49,344 bases of DNA from Bacteroidales bacterium UBA1180 (GCA_002310195.1 DBYS01000001.1:1401-50744); one strand, 5' to 3'. Positions 7,864 through 16,631 are shown, numbered from the stretch's first letter. The notes: generated from the sequence alone by a model not told the origin. Numbers and translations: made by a program.

Positions 7864-9513
7864 CTATTGCTCCTGTTCGGATGATTTGTTTTTTCTTCTG
7901 ACGGTTTTGAACTGTTTGTTCTCGCTGATCTTCTTCCACGTGCGGATGATATACTCGCGCGTATTGGCAATCATCTCCCTTGCCGGGAAACGTTGTTCCT
8001 CGGCTTGCTCCTCTTCCTTGTAGCGGTTAGCCATCTCCACATCGTTGTCGGTGAGCACGAGCAGTTGATCGCCGTCCTGCAGTTCGCTCTGACCGGTGGG
8101 CACAAAGAAATCTTCGCCGCGACGCACCATGATCACAAGGGTCTGCGGCGGCAGACTGATCTCGCGCAAATGATTGCCGTTGATCAGCATATCCCAAGTC
8201 ACTTCAATCTCCGTAGCCGAGGACTGAATCTCTTCGGGCAGTTCGATGTCGAAGTGAACAAGTTTCTTCAGCTTGACCGGTTCGGTGGCAACCTGCAGAC
8301 GTTTGGCCATACTTGACAGGCTCGTGCCCTGCGTAAGCAGCGATACGATTGTGCAGAGGAAGATGATATTGAACAGCATATCGGCATGCTCCACTCCTTC
8401 GGCCTTGCACATCACGGCAAAGATAATCGGCACGGCACCTTTCAGACCGACCCAACTCATGAACAGCTTGTCCTTGCGTACGAACTGCCTGAACGGCAAC
8501 ATACACAGATACACTGCCAGCGGACGGGAGATGCACACCATCACTATACTGATCATCAGTCCGGCGAGCAGCACATGCCAGTTCAGCAACTCGTGCGGAC
8601 GAACCATCAAACCGAGCATAAGGAACATCACCAGTTGTGCGAGCCATGTCAATCCGTCGAAGAACGTCTTCGTCTGATGCTTGCGGGTAAACTTGCTGTT
8701 GCCTATGATCAGACCACCCACGTACACCGCCAGGTAGGTGTTGCCCTTCATGTAATACGTTACGGAGAAGATGAAGATACATGCCGTGAGCACCATGATC
8801 GGATAGAGTGACTCATTGCTGAGCTTCGTGCGGCGCATGAGTTCAACGAGCCCTTTGCCGAAGAAAAAACCGATCACCGTACCCATCACAAGCTGGATCA
8901 CTATCGTTTGCACTATCTCCAATCCGCCCACAGCGGCCTTGGATGTAACCACACCTATCAGCGTGGTAGTCAGCACGTACGCCATCGGGTCATTGGCTCC
9001 GGATTCGAGTTCCAGCAGCGGTCGCAGGTTATGCTTCAGTCCTATGCCGTTCGTTCTGAGGATAGAGAACACCGATGCCGAGTCGGTCGATGACATAGTG
9101 GCGGCCATCAGCAGCGCCATGCTCAGCGGGATAGTCTGGAACGCATCGAGCCAACCGAAGATGTAGAACAGGATGATTCCCGTTACCGTGGCAGTGATCA
9201 GCACGCCCAGCGTGGCCAGTGTCACACCCGGAGCGATCACCGGACGGATATCCGTCAGCTTGGTGTCCATTCCGCCGGAGAAGAGGATGATACACAGCGC
9301 TATCGTACTCAGAGCCTCTGCGGTGCTTGTGTCGAGCATGTACCCCACACCGTCCTCGTTGAACAACGCGCCTATGCCATCCGGACCGAACAGCATTCCC
9401 ACCGCAAGAAACATCAACAAGGCCGGCACGCCGAACTTGTAACCGATCTTGTCGGTAAAGATACTCGCGAAGAACAGCAGCGAGAGAACCAGTAATACTA
9501 ACTCAACCTGCAT
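7864..9513 (-). CDS. Potassium/proton antiporter (CPA1 type) with C-terminal TrkA-C domain
   Basis: The 549-residue inner-membrane protein has about 12 hydrophobic segments with the CPA hallmark region TDSASVFSILR and LELESGANDPMAY, which carries the acidic residues expected for cation/proton exchange. After residue 400 comes a soluble part with IELPEEIQSSATEIEV and EDQLLVLTDNDVE-like features of a TrkA-C/RCK_C domain, the usual regulatory module of CvrA/NhaP2 antiporters. It probably exports K+ or Na+ in exchange for H+. It is followed by the epimerase gene 10 bp downstream and preceded by the thioredoxin gene 3 bp upstream. Confidence 0.87.
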   Translation of the reverse strand: MQVELVLLVLSLLFFASIFTDKIGYKFGVPALLMFLAVGMLFGPDGIGALFNEDGVGYMLDTSTAEALSTIALCIILFSGGMDTKLTDIRPVIAPGVTLATLGVLITATVTGIILFYIFGWLDAFQTIPLSMALLMAATMSSTDSASVFSILRTNGIGLKHNLRPLLELESGANDPMAYVLTTTLIGVVTSKAAVGGLEIVQTIVIQLVMGTVIGFFFGKGLVELMRRTKLSNESLYPIMVLTACIFIFSVTYYMKGNTYLAVYVGGLIIGNSKFTRKHQTKTFFDGLTWLAQLVMFLMLGLMVRPHELLNWHVLLAGLMISIVMVCISRPLAVYLCMLPFRQFVRKDKLFMSWVGLKGAVPIIFAVMCKAEGVEHADMLFNIIFLCTIVSLLTQGTSLSSMAKRLQVATEPVKLKKLVHFDIELPEEIQSSATEIEVTWDMLINGNHLREISLPPQTLVIMVRRGEDFFVPTGQSELQDGDQLLVLTDNDVEMANRYKEEEQAEEQRFPAREMIANTREYIIRTWKKISENKQFKTVRRKNKSSEQEQ

Positions 9514-9516
9514 GGT

Positions 9517-9954
9517 TTACTTCTTGGCTTTGGGTTTGTGGAGCAGATACTCGTCGATGATCTCCACGATATTCTCCTTCGGGTACAACCCCTTGAGCAA
9601 TATCGGTTCGCCCTCAACGGGGATGTACAGCACCTGTGGGATACTGTTGATGCGGAACACGGCCGCCAGTTCGCGTTCACGTTCGGTATCAACCTTGTAG
9701 AACCGCACCTGATCGCAATAGGTCTGGCTGAGCTCTTCCATGATCGGCGCCAACCGTTTGCACGGCCCGCACCATGTGGTGTAGAAGTCTATCACGCAGG
9801 GTTGGTCGCCCTTGTATTGCCAGTCACGATTGGCGGTATAGTCGAATATACGCGCCTTGAACTCACCTGTAGTCAGATACGTCACATCCTCTGCAGCCAT
9901 GGGCAGCAATGCACCGATGGCCAGCAGGGTTATCATTATCAGTCGTTTGGTCAT
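9517..9954 (-). CDS. Secreted thioredoxin-family protein
   Basis: This 145-residue protein begins MTKRLIMITLLAIGALL with a cleavable signal peptide ending MAAED, so it is periplasmic. The active site WCGPC lies in FYTTWCGPCKRLAP and the cis-proline in SIPQVLY, so it is a complete thioredoxin fold. It probably reduces or exchanges disulfides in envelope proteins. The ATG at 9954 is chosen because the upstream in-frame sequence is polar and lies inside porW. Only 2 bp separate the porW stop from this start, which points to coupled translation and possibly a joint envelope role. Confidence 0.88.
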   Translation of the reverse strand: MTKRLIMITLLAIGALLPMAAEDVTYLTTGEFKARIFDYTANRDWQYKGDQPCVIDFYTTWCGPCKRLAPIMEELSQTYCDQVRFYKVDTERERELAAVFRINSIPQVLYIPVEGEPILLKGLYPKENIVEIIDEYLLHKPKAKK

Positions 9955-9956
9955 AG

Positions 9957-12701
9957 TTATTGTTGTTGCTTCATAAATTCGTTGTAATCGCTCATCGTCT
10001 TGCCGTTGCCGATGAGTTTGCTGTTCGTCTCGCTGATCGGGATAACGGTGATCTGCCTGTTGTCGATCAGCGCTTTGATCTCCTCGCTCTCCATCAGTAG
10101 GCCGATGTACCACTCTGCTTCGTCCATCGATTCCAGTCCGCTGATGCGCAATGTCGGTCCGGCGCTGTAAGCCGGCAGAGCGGTGAGATCGAAGTCGCGT
10201 ATCAGGAATCGCGTGAAGTTGAACAGGGCCACCTCATAGAGCATGTTGTTCAGGTCAGCCTGGATCTCTTCGTCCTTGAGTTTCGGCTCGTTCGGATAGA
10301 GCAGCAGCACATACGAGCCCACCTCACGATCGGGGGAGAACTGAAGCGTCGAATCTGCCTCCTGCTCCTCGGATTGCTGATCCTCACGTTTGGCTGCAAG
10401 TGTGGACAGCGAACCACCGGTCTGGCTCTCCATACCCTGCCCGAGCATAGCGAGCATGTCGCGGCTCATAGCGGCCAGTTCGGAATCCGGGTAACGGGTT
10501 ATCATGTCCTTGAGCGACTCGGCGAAAGCCTCTTTGCCTTCGGTACGCGCCTTGGCTACAGCGTTCAGGAACAGGAATCGCGGCATCAGTGGCGAGAGCG
10601 GATAGTTCTGCTCGGCATGAGCAGTGTTCGCCTTGACCGTACTGAACTCGCCGGCTCGGAAGGCGTTGTACGTAGCCTCATATACCGAATCCTGCTCCGC
10701 AGCCATCTCCCTCAGACGCGCAAAGTACTGCGGGTCGGAAACGATCTGCGCCTGCTTGCTGTCGGGGTACTTGGTCAGTATATCCTGTCGGATCATCTCT
10801 GCCTTGGCCGACTGATTGTCCTTGAGGGCATCGAGGTAATGGATGTAATACAGCTCCACGCAGCGTTTGTCCTGCGGGAATCGGCGGCAGAACTCCTCAA
10901 AGGTCTGTGCAGTCTGAACGGTGTCCTGCAGCTGGTTCTTGTAGATGAATATCATCTTGAACAGCGCATCGGCTATCAGCGAGTCGCTCTGTGCAAAGTC
11001 CTCCGGCGTACGCGGTATCTGTTGCAGATAATATACCGGATCATACACATCGGTTACCAGCGGTTTGGTTGCCGGTACGCTGTCAGCAGGTATGCTGTCG
11101 TTCGGTTCGATATCGCCGCTTTCGTTCTCATCATCACTGCTCGGCGGAGTCCAATCGCCCGACGAGGCTTTGCTGCGCCGGCGCCAGTTGTCCTCCAGCG
11201 GACGGTTACCCCAGCGGTTGGTAAACTCCTGCTTGCCGTTGCGCATCAGTTGCGGATTATAGAAGTACCACTTGCCGGGCGCGCCCGAACCACCGGCGAT
11301 CTTCGATGTATTCACGCTGCTCAAGCCTTTGTCTCTGTTCTCGCGCTCCTTTTGTGCAGCCTTGGCGGAATCTTCCGCTTCGGCTTTGCGCAGATCGGCC
11401 ACAAGTTGCTCGGCAATCTTCTGCTGCTCCTCCTCGCTGAGTGTAGCAAGGTGCTGGAGCGAATCCTGCAGCACCACCATCTCATACTCCTTACTCAGTT
11501 CGTCCAGAACCTCGGCGAGCGTACGGACTCGCTGGTAACTGTCGGACTCCGCCGGCAGGATTGTGATTGCCTCGGAGTAACACGGCGCAGCCTTGGCGTA
11601 GTTGCGTTGGGTGTAATAGATATCGCCGGCCTTCAGGAGCACGGCAGCTTTGTCCATGCCGTTCTTCTCGCTCTTCTCGATAGCGAGTTCATAGTTCTCG
11701 AGGGCGTTCGCCGTATCGCGCTGCATCATGTAGATGTCACCTATTGCGCCGTACAAAACATCGAGCTGCTCTCGATACTTGTAGTTCTTAGCCATACTTT
11801 TGAGCTGGCGAACGGCTTTCTTCTTGTCGGGCGACACGAGCGACATGCGTATATGCGCATTGAAATCCATCAGCACGGGCGGATAGAGTTGCGTGCACTT
11901 CTTGTAGGCTTCGTAGGCCTCGGCAGGACGGTTCTCGGTCTCGTACAACTGTCCGAGCACATAGGCGAAACGTGCGCGGTTGCCTTTGCGCTTCTCGTCG
12001 GGCATAGCGAGTTTGACGAACGGTATAGCATCCTTGTACTGCTTCGTCTTGAGTTTGATATCCGCTGTTGTGGCGGCATAGAGCGAGGCGTGCTTGCGCT
12101 TGAGGTTATCCGCCTGAACTTTGCTGAGCATATCTTCGGCTTCGTACAGCCACCCCATCTCTGCATACGCCCGGGCTACCCAGAGCTGACACTGTGCCAC
12201 CACATCCGCATCGTTCTGATAGTGGCGGATGATATAGTTGAACGTGCCTACCGAACCGATAAAATCGCCCTTGTGGAACTCCGCCTGACCGAGCAGCAGC
12301 CATGCGTTGGCAAGCTCGGAGTTGAACTCCTCCTGCTTGAGCCACTCCTTGTACTTCGGGTCTTTCATACGCTTCGAATCGGGCTTGGGCTTGACTTTGA
12401 TGGAGTGCAGCTTGATGCACTTGCGGCACTTCTCGATGGTGATGTCCATCTTTCCTGCCGAAGCCTCGGCGGCCTTGTGATCCGATACGGGATAGAGCGG
12501 CAGCATCTCGCCGTAATTGTCCTCATGGGCCTCAACGATCTGCTGCAATCCGTCGATATATGCGTTCTTGCCGTTGAACTCGATGTTGTATTTTGTCTTC
12601 GTACGATGATACCAGCGTGTCGCACCCGTGTTCTTCTGTGTCGAACACGAGCACAACGCCATCAGTAGCGTCAGAAGCAGTATGTAACTCTTTTTGATCA
12701 T
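9957..12701 (-). CDS. porW: T9SS-associated TPR lipoprotein PorW/SprE
   Basis: This is a lipoprotein of 914 residues starting MIKKSYILLLTLLMALCSC (lipobox ALCSC); the ATG at 12701 is preferred to an upstream in-frame codon because it begins the signal peptide. The N-terminal TRWYHRTKTKYNIEFNG followed by NAYIDGL is the PorW/SprE signature. Repeated TPR units fill residues 130-420 and 560-740, with a low-complexity linker (NESGDIEPNDS) between. The C-terminal domain ending NEFMKQQQ is also typical. In Porphyromonas and Flavobacterium the protein is needed for type IX secretion and gliding. Its presence agrees with the T9SS cargo proteases at 38.8-46.3 kb. It follows tsaB by 4 bp. Confidence 0.85.
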   Translation of the reverse strand: MIKKSYILLLTLLMALCSCSTQKNTGATRWYHRTKTKYNIEFNGKNAYIDGLQQIVEAHEDNYGEMLPLYPVSDHKAAEASAGKMDITIEKCRKCIKLHSIKVKPKPDSKRMKDPKYKEWLKQEEFNSELANAWLLLGQAEFHKGDFIGSVGTFNYIIRHYQNDADVVAQCQLWVARAYAEMGWLYEAEDMLSKVQADNLKRKHASLYAATTADIKLKTKQYKDAIPFVKLAMPDEKRKGNRARFAYVLGQLYETENRPAEAYEAYKKCTQLYPPVLMDFNAHIRMSLVSPDKKKAVRQLKSMAKNYKYREQLDVLYGAIGDIYMMQRDTANALENYELAIEKSEKNGMDKAAVLLKAGDIYYTQRNYAKAAPCYSEAITILPAESDSYQRVRTLAEVLDELSKEYEMVVLQDSLQHLATLSEEEQQKIAEQLVADLRKAEAEDSAKAAQKERENRDKGLSSVNTSKIAGGSGAPGKWYFYNPQLMRNGKQEFTNRWGNRPLEDNWRRRSKASSGDWTPPSSDDENESGDIEPNDSIPADSVPATKPLVTDVYDPVYYLQQIPRTPEDFAQSDSLIADALFKMIFIYKNQLQDTVQTAQTFEEFCRRFPQDKRCVELYYIHYLDALKDNQSAKAEMIRQDILTKYPDSKQAQIVSDPQYFARLREMAAEQDSVYEATYNAFRAGEFSTVKANTAHAEQNYPLSPLMPRFLFLNAVAKARTEGKEAFAESLKDMITRYPDSELAAMSRDMLAMLGQGMESQTGGSLSTLAAKREDQQSEEQEADSTLQFSPDREVGSYVLLLYPNEPKLKDEEIQADLNNMLYEVALFNFTRFLIRDFDLTALPAYSAGPTLRISGLESMDEAEWYIGLLMESEEIKALIDNRQITVIPISETNSKLIGNGKTMSDYNEFMKQQQ

Positions 12702-12705
12702 TCGA

Positions 12706-13425
12706 TTAATGTAAACCCTTGACATGCGACGGGGCAGCTACGAATTCTTTCAGGTAGTTCGGTTCGAAGTATGCTATCTCCTTGCCTTCCACTGTTCGCG
12801 CTCCGTCGCACTGCTTGGTGCAAACCAATCTTCCGGCTTCGGCGGCGGTGGGCACTAAACCGTCGATCCACCGCGCATTCGGATGCCCAATCACCGCCTT
12901 GCATTTCTCTGCACCGTTGCCGCAGAATACTACCACATGGCTGTTCAGCGCCTCGGCCAAGCTCTGCTCGCCTATCACCATCGCTTGCAGCGGTTGCACC
13001 TCGCGCAGCTCTGTATCGTACAGCGCGCAGTACACTTCCATCCGTCGCGCGTCGATCATCGGGCATATCAGAACCTCAGCCCCGTTGCTGTCCGTGGCCG
13101 GCGAACAATGGTTAATCGCAGCACTCGCTATGACTGCGAGCGTCGGCACGGCATATAGCGGCACATCCATCCCGTAGCACAAGCCCTTGGCGAGCGAAGC
13201 GCCTATACGCAGACCGGTGTACGAACCCGGACCTTCGGACAGCACCACACCGCCGATCGTCAGGCTGCACGACGCAGCTTCGGCCTGCAGATCCTGAACA
13301 TACGTCGGAAGCAATGCAGCATGATTACTGCCGATCATGTTGATTCGTTCGGCAACAACATCACCGTCCTGCAGCAGCGCTGCCGAACACACTTCCGTTG
13401 AACTGTCCAATGCTATGATTGTCAT
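12706..13425 (-). CDS. tsaB: tRNA threonylcarbamoyladenosine biosynthesis protein TsaB
   Basis: The 239-residue product is an ASKHA-fold protein that partners TsaD and TsaE in making t6A37 on ANN-decoding tRNAs. It begins MTIIALDSSTEVCSAAL and has the conserved GSNHAALLP and LSEGPGSYTGLRIG stretches, the second being the family's most diagnostic motif. It is the first gene of a run that continues into porW and ends at the GH97 gene. A promoter at 13564-13595 is followed by a leader of about 135 nt with two strong hairpins before the ATG at 13425. Confidence 0.92.
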   Translation of the reverse strand: MTIIALDSSTEVCSAALLQDGDVVAERINMIGSNHAALLPTYVQDLQAEAASCSLTIGGVVLSEGPGSYTGLRIGASLAKGLCYGMDVPLYAVPTLAVIASAAINHCSPATDSNGAEVLICPMIDARRMEVYCALYDTELREVQPLQAMVIGEQSLAEALNSHVVVFCGNGAEKCKAVIGHPNARWIDGLVPTAAEAGRLVCTKQCDGARTVEGKEIAYFEPNYLKEFVAAPSHVKGLH

Positions 13426-13456
13426 TGTTTTATGCGTACTCGTTATATGTCAATCT

Positions 13457-13552
13457 GGGGTCCCCGAAAGCAATCGTTAGATTGGTTTTGGGGAGAGCCG
13501 AGGCAACCGTGCGCTTTATTGCGCTAAGCGCAATCTGTTAGCGCGGTTTGCC
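13457..13552 (-). promoter_or_regulatory. Structured leader with two large hairpins upstream of tsaB
   Basis: Hairpin 1: CCCCGAAAGCAATC (13462-13475) pairs with GATTGGTTTTGGGG (13480-13493) around GTTA, with one mismatch and one wobble. Hairpin 2: an outer stem of about 12 pairs joins 13502-13515 with 13540-13552 and encloses an inner perfect stem ATTGCGC/GCGCAAT (13518-13524, 13528-13534). The region is transcribed as the 5' leader of the tsaB operon. I do not recognise a known riboswitch, and no T-run marks a terminator. Confidence 0.55.
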
Positions 13553-13563
13553 GAAGGCGAGCG

Positions 13564-13595
13564 CAAAGGTACAAAAAAAATCCCACATTTGCAAA
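13564..13595 (-). promoter_or_regulatory. Promoter of the tsaB-porW operon
   Basis: On the minus strand TTTG (13595-13592), a 20-bp spacer and TACCTTTG (13571-13564) match the Bacteroidetes consensus exactly. It lies 139 bp upstream of the tsaB ATG, leaving the structured leader between them. Confidence 0.8.
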
Positions 13596-13619
13596 TTTAT
13601 GCGAGATTTTTTTGCATAC

Positions 13620-13638
13620 AAGTGCACATTTTGCACTT
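13620..13638. other. Small hairpin after recO
   Basis: AAGTGCA (13620-13626) and TGCACTT (13632-13638) are perfect arms around a 5-nt loop, 33 bp beyond the recO stop. It may stabilise or end the prmC-recX-recO transcript, but no clear T-run follows in the minus direction. Confidence 0.4.
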
Positions 13639-13670
13639 AACGCGTACTGTAGATGTTGACTGCGACCTGG

Positions 13671-14270
13671 TTAGTCGAACACTTCGATCAGTATATCCAG
13701 CGATTTCGGGGGACGGAAACTGTCCACATGTTCCAGGTAGTAATCGCACAGCCGGCGCAGTTCTTGCTGGCGCTGCGTGCGGGACATGGGTTGCGACAGT
13801 ACAGTATCGGTCGGCAGACCGTCCGGCATGCCTATGCCGAGCAGTTCGGCGAGTCGGAGCATGAACAGCAGATGCATATTCTCGGGCGTCTGATTGCCGT
13901 TGAGTTCGTGAACGAAGTCATCGATAAATTCGTACATCCGGCTGTCGTGCATCGGATGGGTGAGCGTGAGCATCAGCATCTCCGTAACAAACAGCGCAAT
14001 GGTCTGCCGGCGTATATCGCCATACACCTGCTCCGGCATATACAGCGGATCGACGGTTGACAGCACGGGCATAGTGCGAGATGGCTGTGCATCATAAGTG
14101 ATCTCCACAACCGACAACGGCTGATAGGCGGCACGTACCTTGTGCTTGCCGTGTGCACCGTACACCTGCAGAGCAAGACGTCCCTCCGCCTTGCTGTACA
14201 CATGCAGTACCGACAGCTTGTCGGAGTGCTTGCGCAGCCCCAGTACTATGGCCTCAGTCGTCTGTTTCAT
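13671..14270 (-). CDS. recO: DNA repair protein RecO
   Basis: This 199-residue protein starts at MKQTTEAIVLGL, giving the N-terminal OB-fold typical of RecO (TEAIVLGLRKHSDK, then LHVYSKAEGRLALQVYG). A helical C-terminal part follows (FIDDFVHELNGN, MLRLAELLGIGMP). RecO helps RecR load RecA on SSB-coated single-stranded DNA. It is short compared with proteobacterial RecO (about 240) and lacks the zinc-finger cysteines of some homologues, which I believe is normal in Bacteroidales. It overlaps recX by 17 bp, so the two recombination genes are translationally linked. Confidence 0.85.
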   Translation of the reverse strand: MKQTTEAIVLGLRKHSDKLSVLHVYSKAEGRLALQVYGAHGKHKVRAAYQPLSVVEITYDAQPSRTMPVLSTVDPLYMPEQVYGDIRRQTIALFVTEMLMLTLTHPMHDSRMYEFIDDFVHELNGNQTPENMHLLFMLRLAELLGIGMPDGLPTDTVLSQPMSRTQRQQELRRLCDYYLEHVDSFRPPKSLDILIEVFD

Positions 14271-14703
14271 AATCGGCATATCGGCGCAGGTCGTCGAACG
14301 TATAGCCGCGCTGCAGCATGAACCGGATCACTTTCTGCCGGTCTTGTCCGCGTTTGGAACGGATGAGCTTGCGGATATTTGCGGCATACGCCGTTTCGTC
14401 GATGCTCTGCATAGCATCCTGTATATCCGAGTCGGGCAGATGTTTGGCGCGCAGCCCCATCAGCACTTTCATCCTTCCCCAGCCCTGGAAAGCCACCTTG
14501 TCGTGCACAAACGCCTTGCAGTAGCGCGCCGTATCGATGTAGTGCTGCTCCCTGAGAATCCCGATGACTTCGTCGGCTTGCTCGCGGGTTGCCCCAAGGC
14601 GGACGAACAGCTGCTCGACATCCGCCGGGCAATGTTCCGCCGTGGCACAATAGCGTTGGGCGCGATCGAGCAGGTCGGCTGTTTTAATTTCTGTTTGTTG
14701 CAT
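14254..14703 (-). CDS. recX: Regulatory protein RecX
   Basis: The product, 149 residues from the ATG at 14703 (MQQTEIKTADLL), is made of three-helix RecX repeats. RAQRYCATAEHCPADVEQLF, then DEVIGILREQHYIDTARYCKAFV and FQGWGRMKVLMGLRAKHL are the conserved blocks. RecX binds RecA filaments and dampens recombination. An alternative start at 14724 would add seven residues. The gene overlaps prmC by 20 bp and recO by 17 bp. Its place directly before recO puts an inhibitor of RecA and a RecA loader in one operon. Confidence 0.87.
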   Translation of the reverse strand: MQQTEIKTADLLDRAQRYCATAEHCPADVEQLFVRLGATREQADEVIGILREQHYIDTARYCKAFVHDKVAFQGWGRMKVLMGLRAKHLPDSDIQDAMQSIDETAYAANIRKLIRSKRGQDRQKVIRFMLQRGYTFDDLRRYADYETDD

Positions 14704-15484
14704 GAATGAATCGTTGCTTGCCATACATATCGTTGAGGCACTGAGCCTCGTAACCTGACTGTTGCATCAGCGCGAGCATAGCTTCGCCCTGCGTCTCACT
14801 GATCTCGAACCATAGTTCCGAAGCACGGTGCAGTTCGGCAATGCGCCGGTAGAATAGCAGCGGATCATCGTCCGGCACAAACAACGCCTCAGCCGGTTCG
14901 TGCTGCAAGGTATTGCGTGTCATCGTGCCTCGCTCCGACGGACGGATATACGGCGGATTAGCTACTATCAGATCATAATCCGGTATATCATCGGTCAGTA
15001 TATCCGCCTCAAAGAACCGCACGTCCAACTGCAAGCTTTGTGCATTCGCCCTGGCCACAGCCAGCGCTTCGGCGCTGTTATCCAGGCCTTCCACTGTCCA
15101 TTGCGGATGTTTCTTCTTCAGCGCCAACGCTATACACCCGCTTCCAGTGCCGATATCCAGCACCCTGACAGCTGATTGCGGACTACTGATGGCTTCCACC
15201 ATTTCCGCGGTTTCCGGACGGGGAATAAGGGTTGCCGGACTGACTTGCAGACGCATGCCTAACCAGTCTGTGTGACCGAAAATATACTGCACGGGAACAT
15301 ATTCGCACAATTTTTGTAGTATTTCGTTCAAGTTTGGTATGTTTTTTGTACCTTTGTGCGTGCGCACATCGTGTCGGCTCATTCCGGTTGTTTCCTCGAT
15401 GACCCAATACGCCAGTTCGTTGGCCTCCTCGGGCGGATAAAACGGCGTGAGACGTGCCACTATATGTTCGACTAATGCTTTCAC
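14684..15484 (-). CDS. prmC: Peptide chain release factor N5-glutamine methyltransferase PrmC
   Basis: This 266-residue SAM-dependent methyltransferase modifies the GGQ glutamine of release factors. The N-terminal helical domain (residues 1-85, with PVQYIFGHTDW and TLIPRPETAEM) is followed by the Rossmann core: motif I DIGTGSGCIAL and the catalytic NPPYIRP. Just before motif I the residues SSPQSAV are encoded by a 7-bp tandem repeat. It is the first gene of prmC-recX-recO, starts at 15484 and has a consensus promoter only 5 bp upstream, so the leader is very short or absent. Confidence 0.92.
   Translation of the reverse strand: MKALVEHIVARLTPFYPPEEANELAYWVIEETTGMSRHDVRTHKGTKNIPNLNEILQKLCEYVPVQYIFGHTDWLGMRLQVSPATLIPRPETAEMVEAISSPQSAVRVLDIGTGSGCIALALKKKHPQWTVEGLDNSAEALAVARANAQSLQLDVRFFEADILTDDIPDYDLIVANPPYIRPSERGTMTRNTLQHEPAEALFVPDDDPLLFYRRIAELHRASELWFEISETQGEAMLALMQQSGYEAQCLNDMYGKQRFIHATNRN
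15166..15193. repeat. Heptamer tandem repeat inside prmC
   Basis: Four successive 7-bp units are TGACAGC, TGATTGC, GGACTAC and TGATGGC. The second unit is the exact heptamer of the arrays at 26696 and 38249. It encodes the SSPQSA segment between the PrmC N-terminal domain and motif I, a linker likely to tolerate insertions. Confidence 0.5.
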
Positions 15485-15488
15485 GCTG

Positions 15489-15520
15489 CAAAGATAGTAA
15501 AAATATTTGACATTTGCAAA
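15489..15520 (-). promoter_or_regulatory. Promoter of prmC-recX-recO
   Basis: On the minus strand TTTG (15520-15517), 20 bp, and TATCTTTG (15496-15489) match the consensus. The -7 box ends 4 bp before the prmC ATG, so the message is likely leaderless or nearly so. The region also separates prmC from divergent ribD, for which I see no equally good promoter. Confidence 0.7.
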
Positions 15521-15530
15521 TAAAAATGCT

Positions 15531-16577
15531 ATGACCGACTCAGATTACATACTTCGCTGCCTTCAGCTGGCGCGTAATGGCGAGTACTATGTTGCGCCTA
15601 ACCCGATGGTAGGTGCTGTATTGGTCAATCCTGCTGACGACACTGTTTTTGCCGAAGGCTGGCACAAGCAGTTCGGCCAGGCGCATGCCGAGGTGGAGTG
15701 CTTCCGTGCGGCTGACCGCCGTATGGCCGGTCTCTCTCCTGACGAGGTTTCCGCCATGTATGTCGGACTAACCCTCTATGTGTCTCTTGAGCCCTGCTCG
15801 CATTACGGCAAAACGCCGCCTTGCGCCGATCTGATCATCAGCAAGGGTGTTAGGCGCGTAGTGGTCGGCTGCCTTGACCCGAATCCGCAAGTAGCCGGAC
15901 GAGGCGTACAGAAGTTGCGCGACGCGGGCATCGAAGTGACCGTAGGCGTAGAGGAGCAAGCCTGCCGCGAACTGAACAAGCGGTTCCTTTGTCTGCACGA
16001 GAACCATCGCCCGTACGTGATCCTGAAGTGGGCACAAACAGCCGATGGGTTCGTCGATACCATCCGTAAGGATGGAACACCACTCGTCATATCCACGCCC
16101 GTTACCAAGCAGCTCGTGCATAAGATGCGCGCCGAGAACATGGCGATCATGGTCGGCACACGTACTGCACTGCTGGATAACCCGGGACTGCTTACCACAC
16201 GCTGGCCGGGCAGGAACCCCATACGTGTAGTGGTGGACAGGCACCGCCGTATTCCCAAGGATGCCAAGATCTTCTCGCCCGACGCACCGACCATCGTTTA
16301 TGACAAGCAGACCGATTGGCCGTACATACTCGATGACCTGGCCTCGCGGGGCATACATTCGATCCTCGTTGAAGGCGGACCGACGCTGCTCAACCATATA
16401 CTCGAATCGGACATCTGGGACGAGATGCACATCGAAGTATCGCCTGTCACGATCGGCGAAGGAGTGCCTGCACCTCAGGTGGCATTACCCGGCAGTTTTG
16501 AGCTCGTGGATGGCGAAAGGTTATACACGATTTACCATTCGGGCAATAAAAATTGCGATTATTCGAACGAAAAGTGA
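15531..16577 (+). CDS. ribD: Bifunctional riboflavin biosynthesis deaminase/reductase RibD
   Basis: This 348-residue protein catalyses deamination and side-chain reduction in riboflavin synthesis. The zinc deaminase site is complete: HAE at residues 52-54, and EPCSHYGKTPPC with Cys89 and Cys98. From about residue 150 the reductase domain follows (RPYVILKWAQTADGF, then ILVEGGPTLLNHIL). The ATG at 15531 gives the family start (MTDSDYILRCLQLARNG); an in-frame TTG at 15507 only adds residues from the promoter region. Riboflavin synthase lies apart at 28.9 kb, so the pathway is split. Confidence 0.93.
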   Translation: MTDSDYILRCLQLARNGEYYVAPNPMVGAVLVNPADDTVFAEGWHKQFGQAHAEVECFRAADRRMAGLSPDEVSAMYVGLTLYVSLEPCSHYGKTPPCADLIISKGVRRVVVGCLDPNPQVAGRGVQKLRDAGIEVTVGVEEQACRELNKRFLCLHENHRPYVILKWAQTADGFVDTIRKDGTPLVISTPVTKQLVHKMRAENMAIMVGTRTALLDNPGLLTTRWPGRNPIRVVVDRHRRIPKDAKIFSPDAPTIVYDKQTDWPYILDDLASRGIHSILVEGGPTLLNHILESDIWDEMHIEVSPVTIGEGVPAPQVALPGSFELVDGERLYTIYHSGNKNCDYSNEK

Positions 16578-16584
16578 CGGAAAA

Positions 16585-16616
16585 TTTGCATTTATGCAAA
16601 AAAAATAGTACCTTTG
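16585..16616 (+). promoter_or_regulatory. Promoter of the PPIase-surA-ostA-dnaG operon
   Basis: TTTG (16585-16588), 20 bp, TACCTTTG (16609-16616). An exact consensus match directly after the ribD stop and 53 bp before the next start codon. Confidence 0.82.
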
Positions 16617-16631
16617 CATGCTTATTATGCG

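Noticed and set aside
10374..12668. A 764-codon plus-strand frame opposite porW
   Set aside because: Leucine- and arginine-rich antisense shadow of a well-supported TPR protein; no signal peptide or domain.
13572..13611. Inverted repeat with A-run and T-run upstream of tsaB as a terminator
   Set aside because: The stem has several mismatches and coincides with the tsaB -33 box and spacer; the promoter reading explains the sequence better.
15349..15356. TACCTTTG on the plus strand inside prmC as a ribD promoter
   Set aside because: There is no TTTG at the required 20-bp distance, and it is 175 bp from the ribD start; I therefore left ribD without a promoter call.
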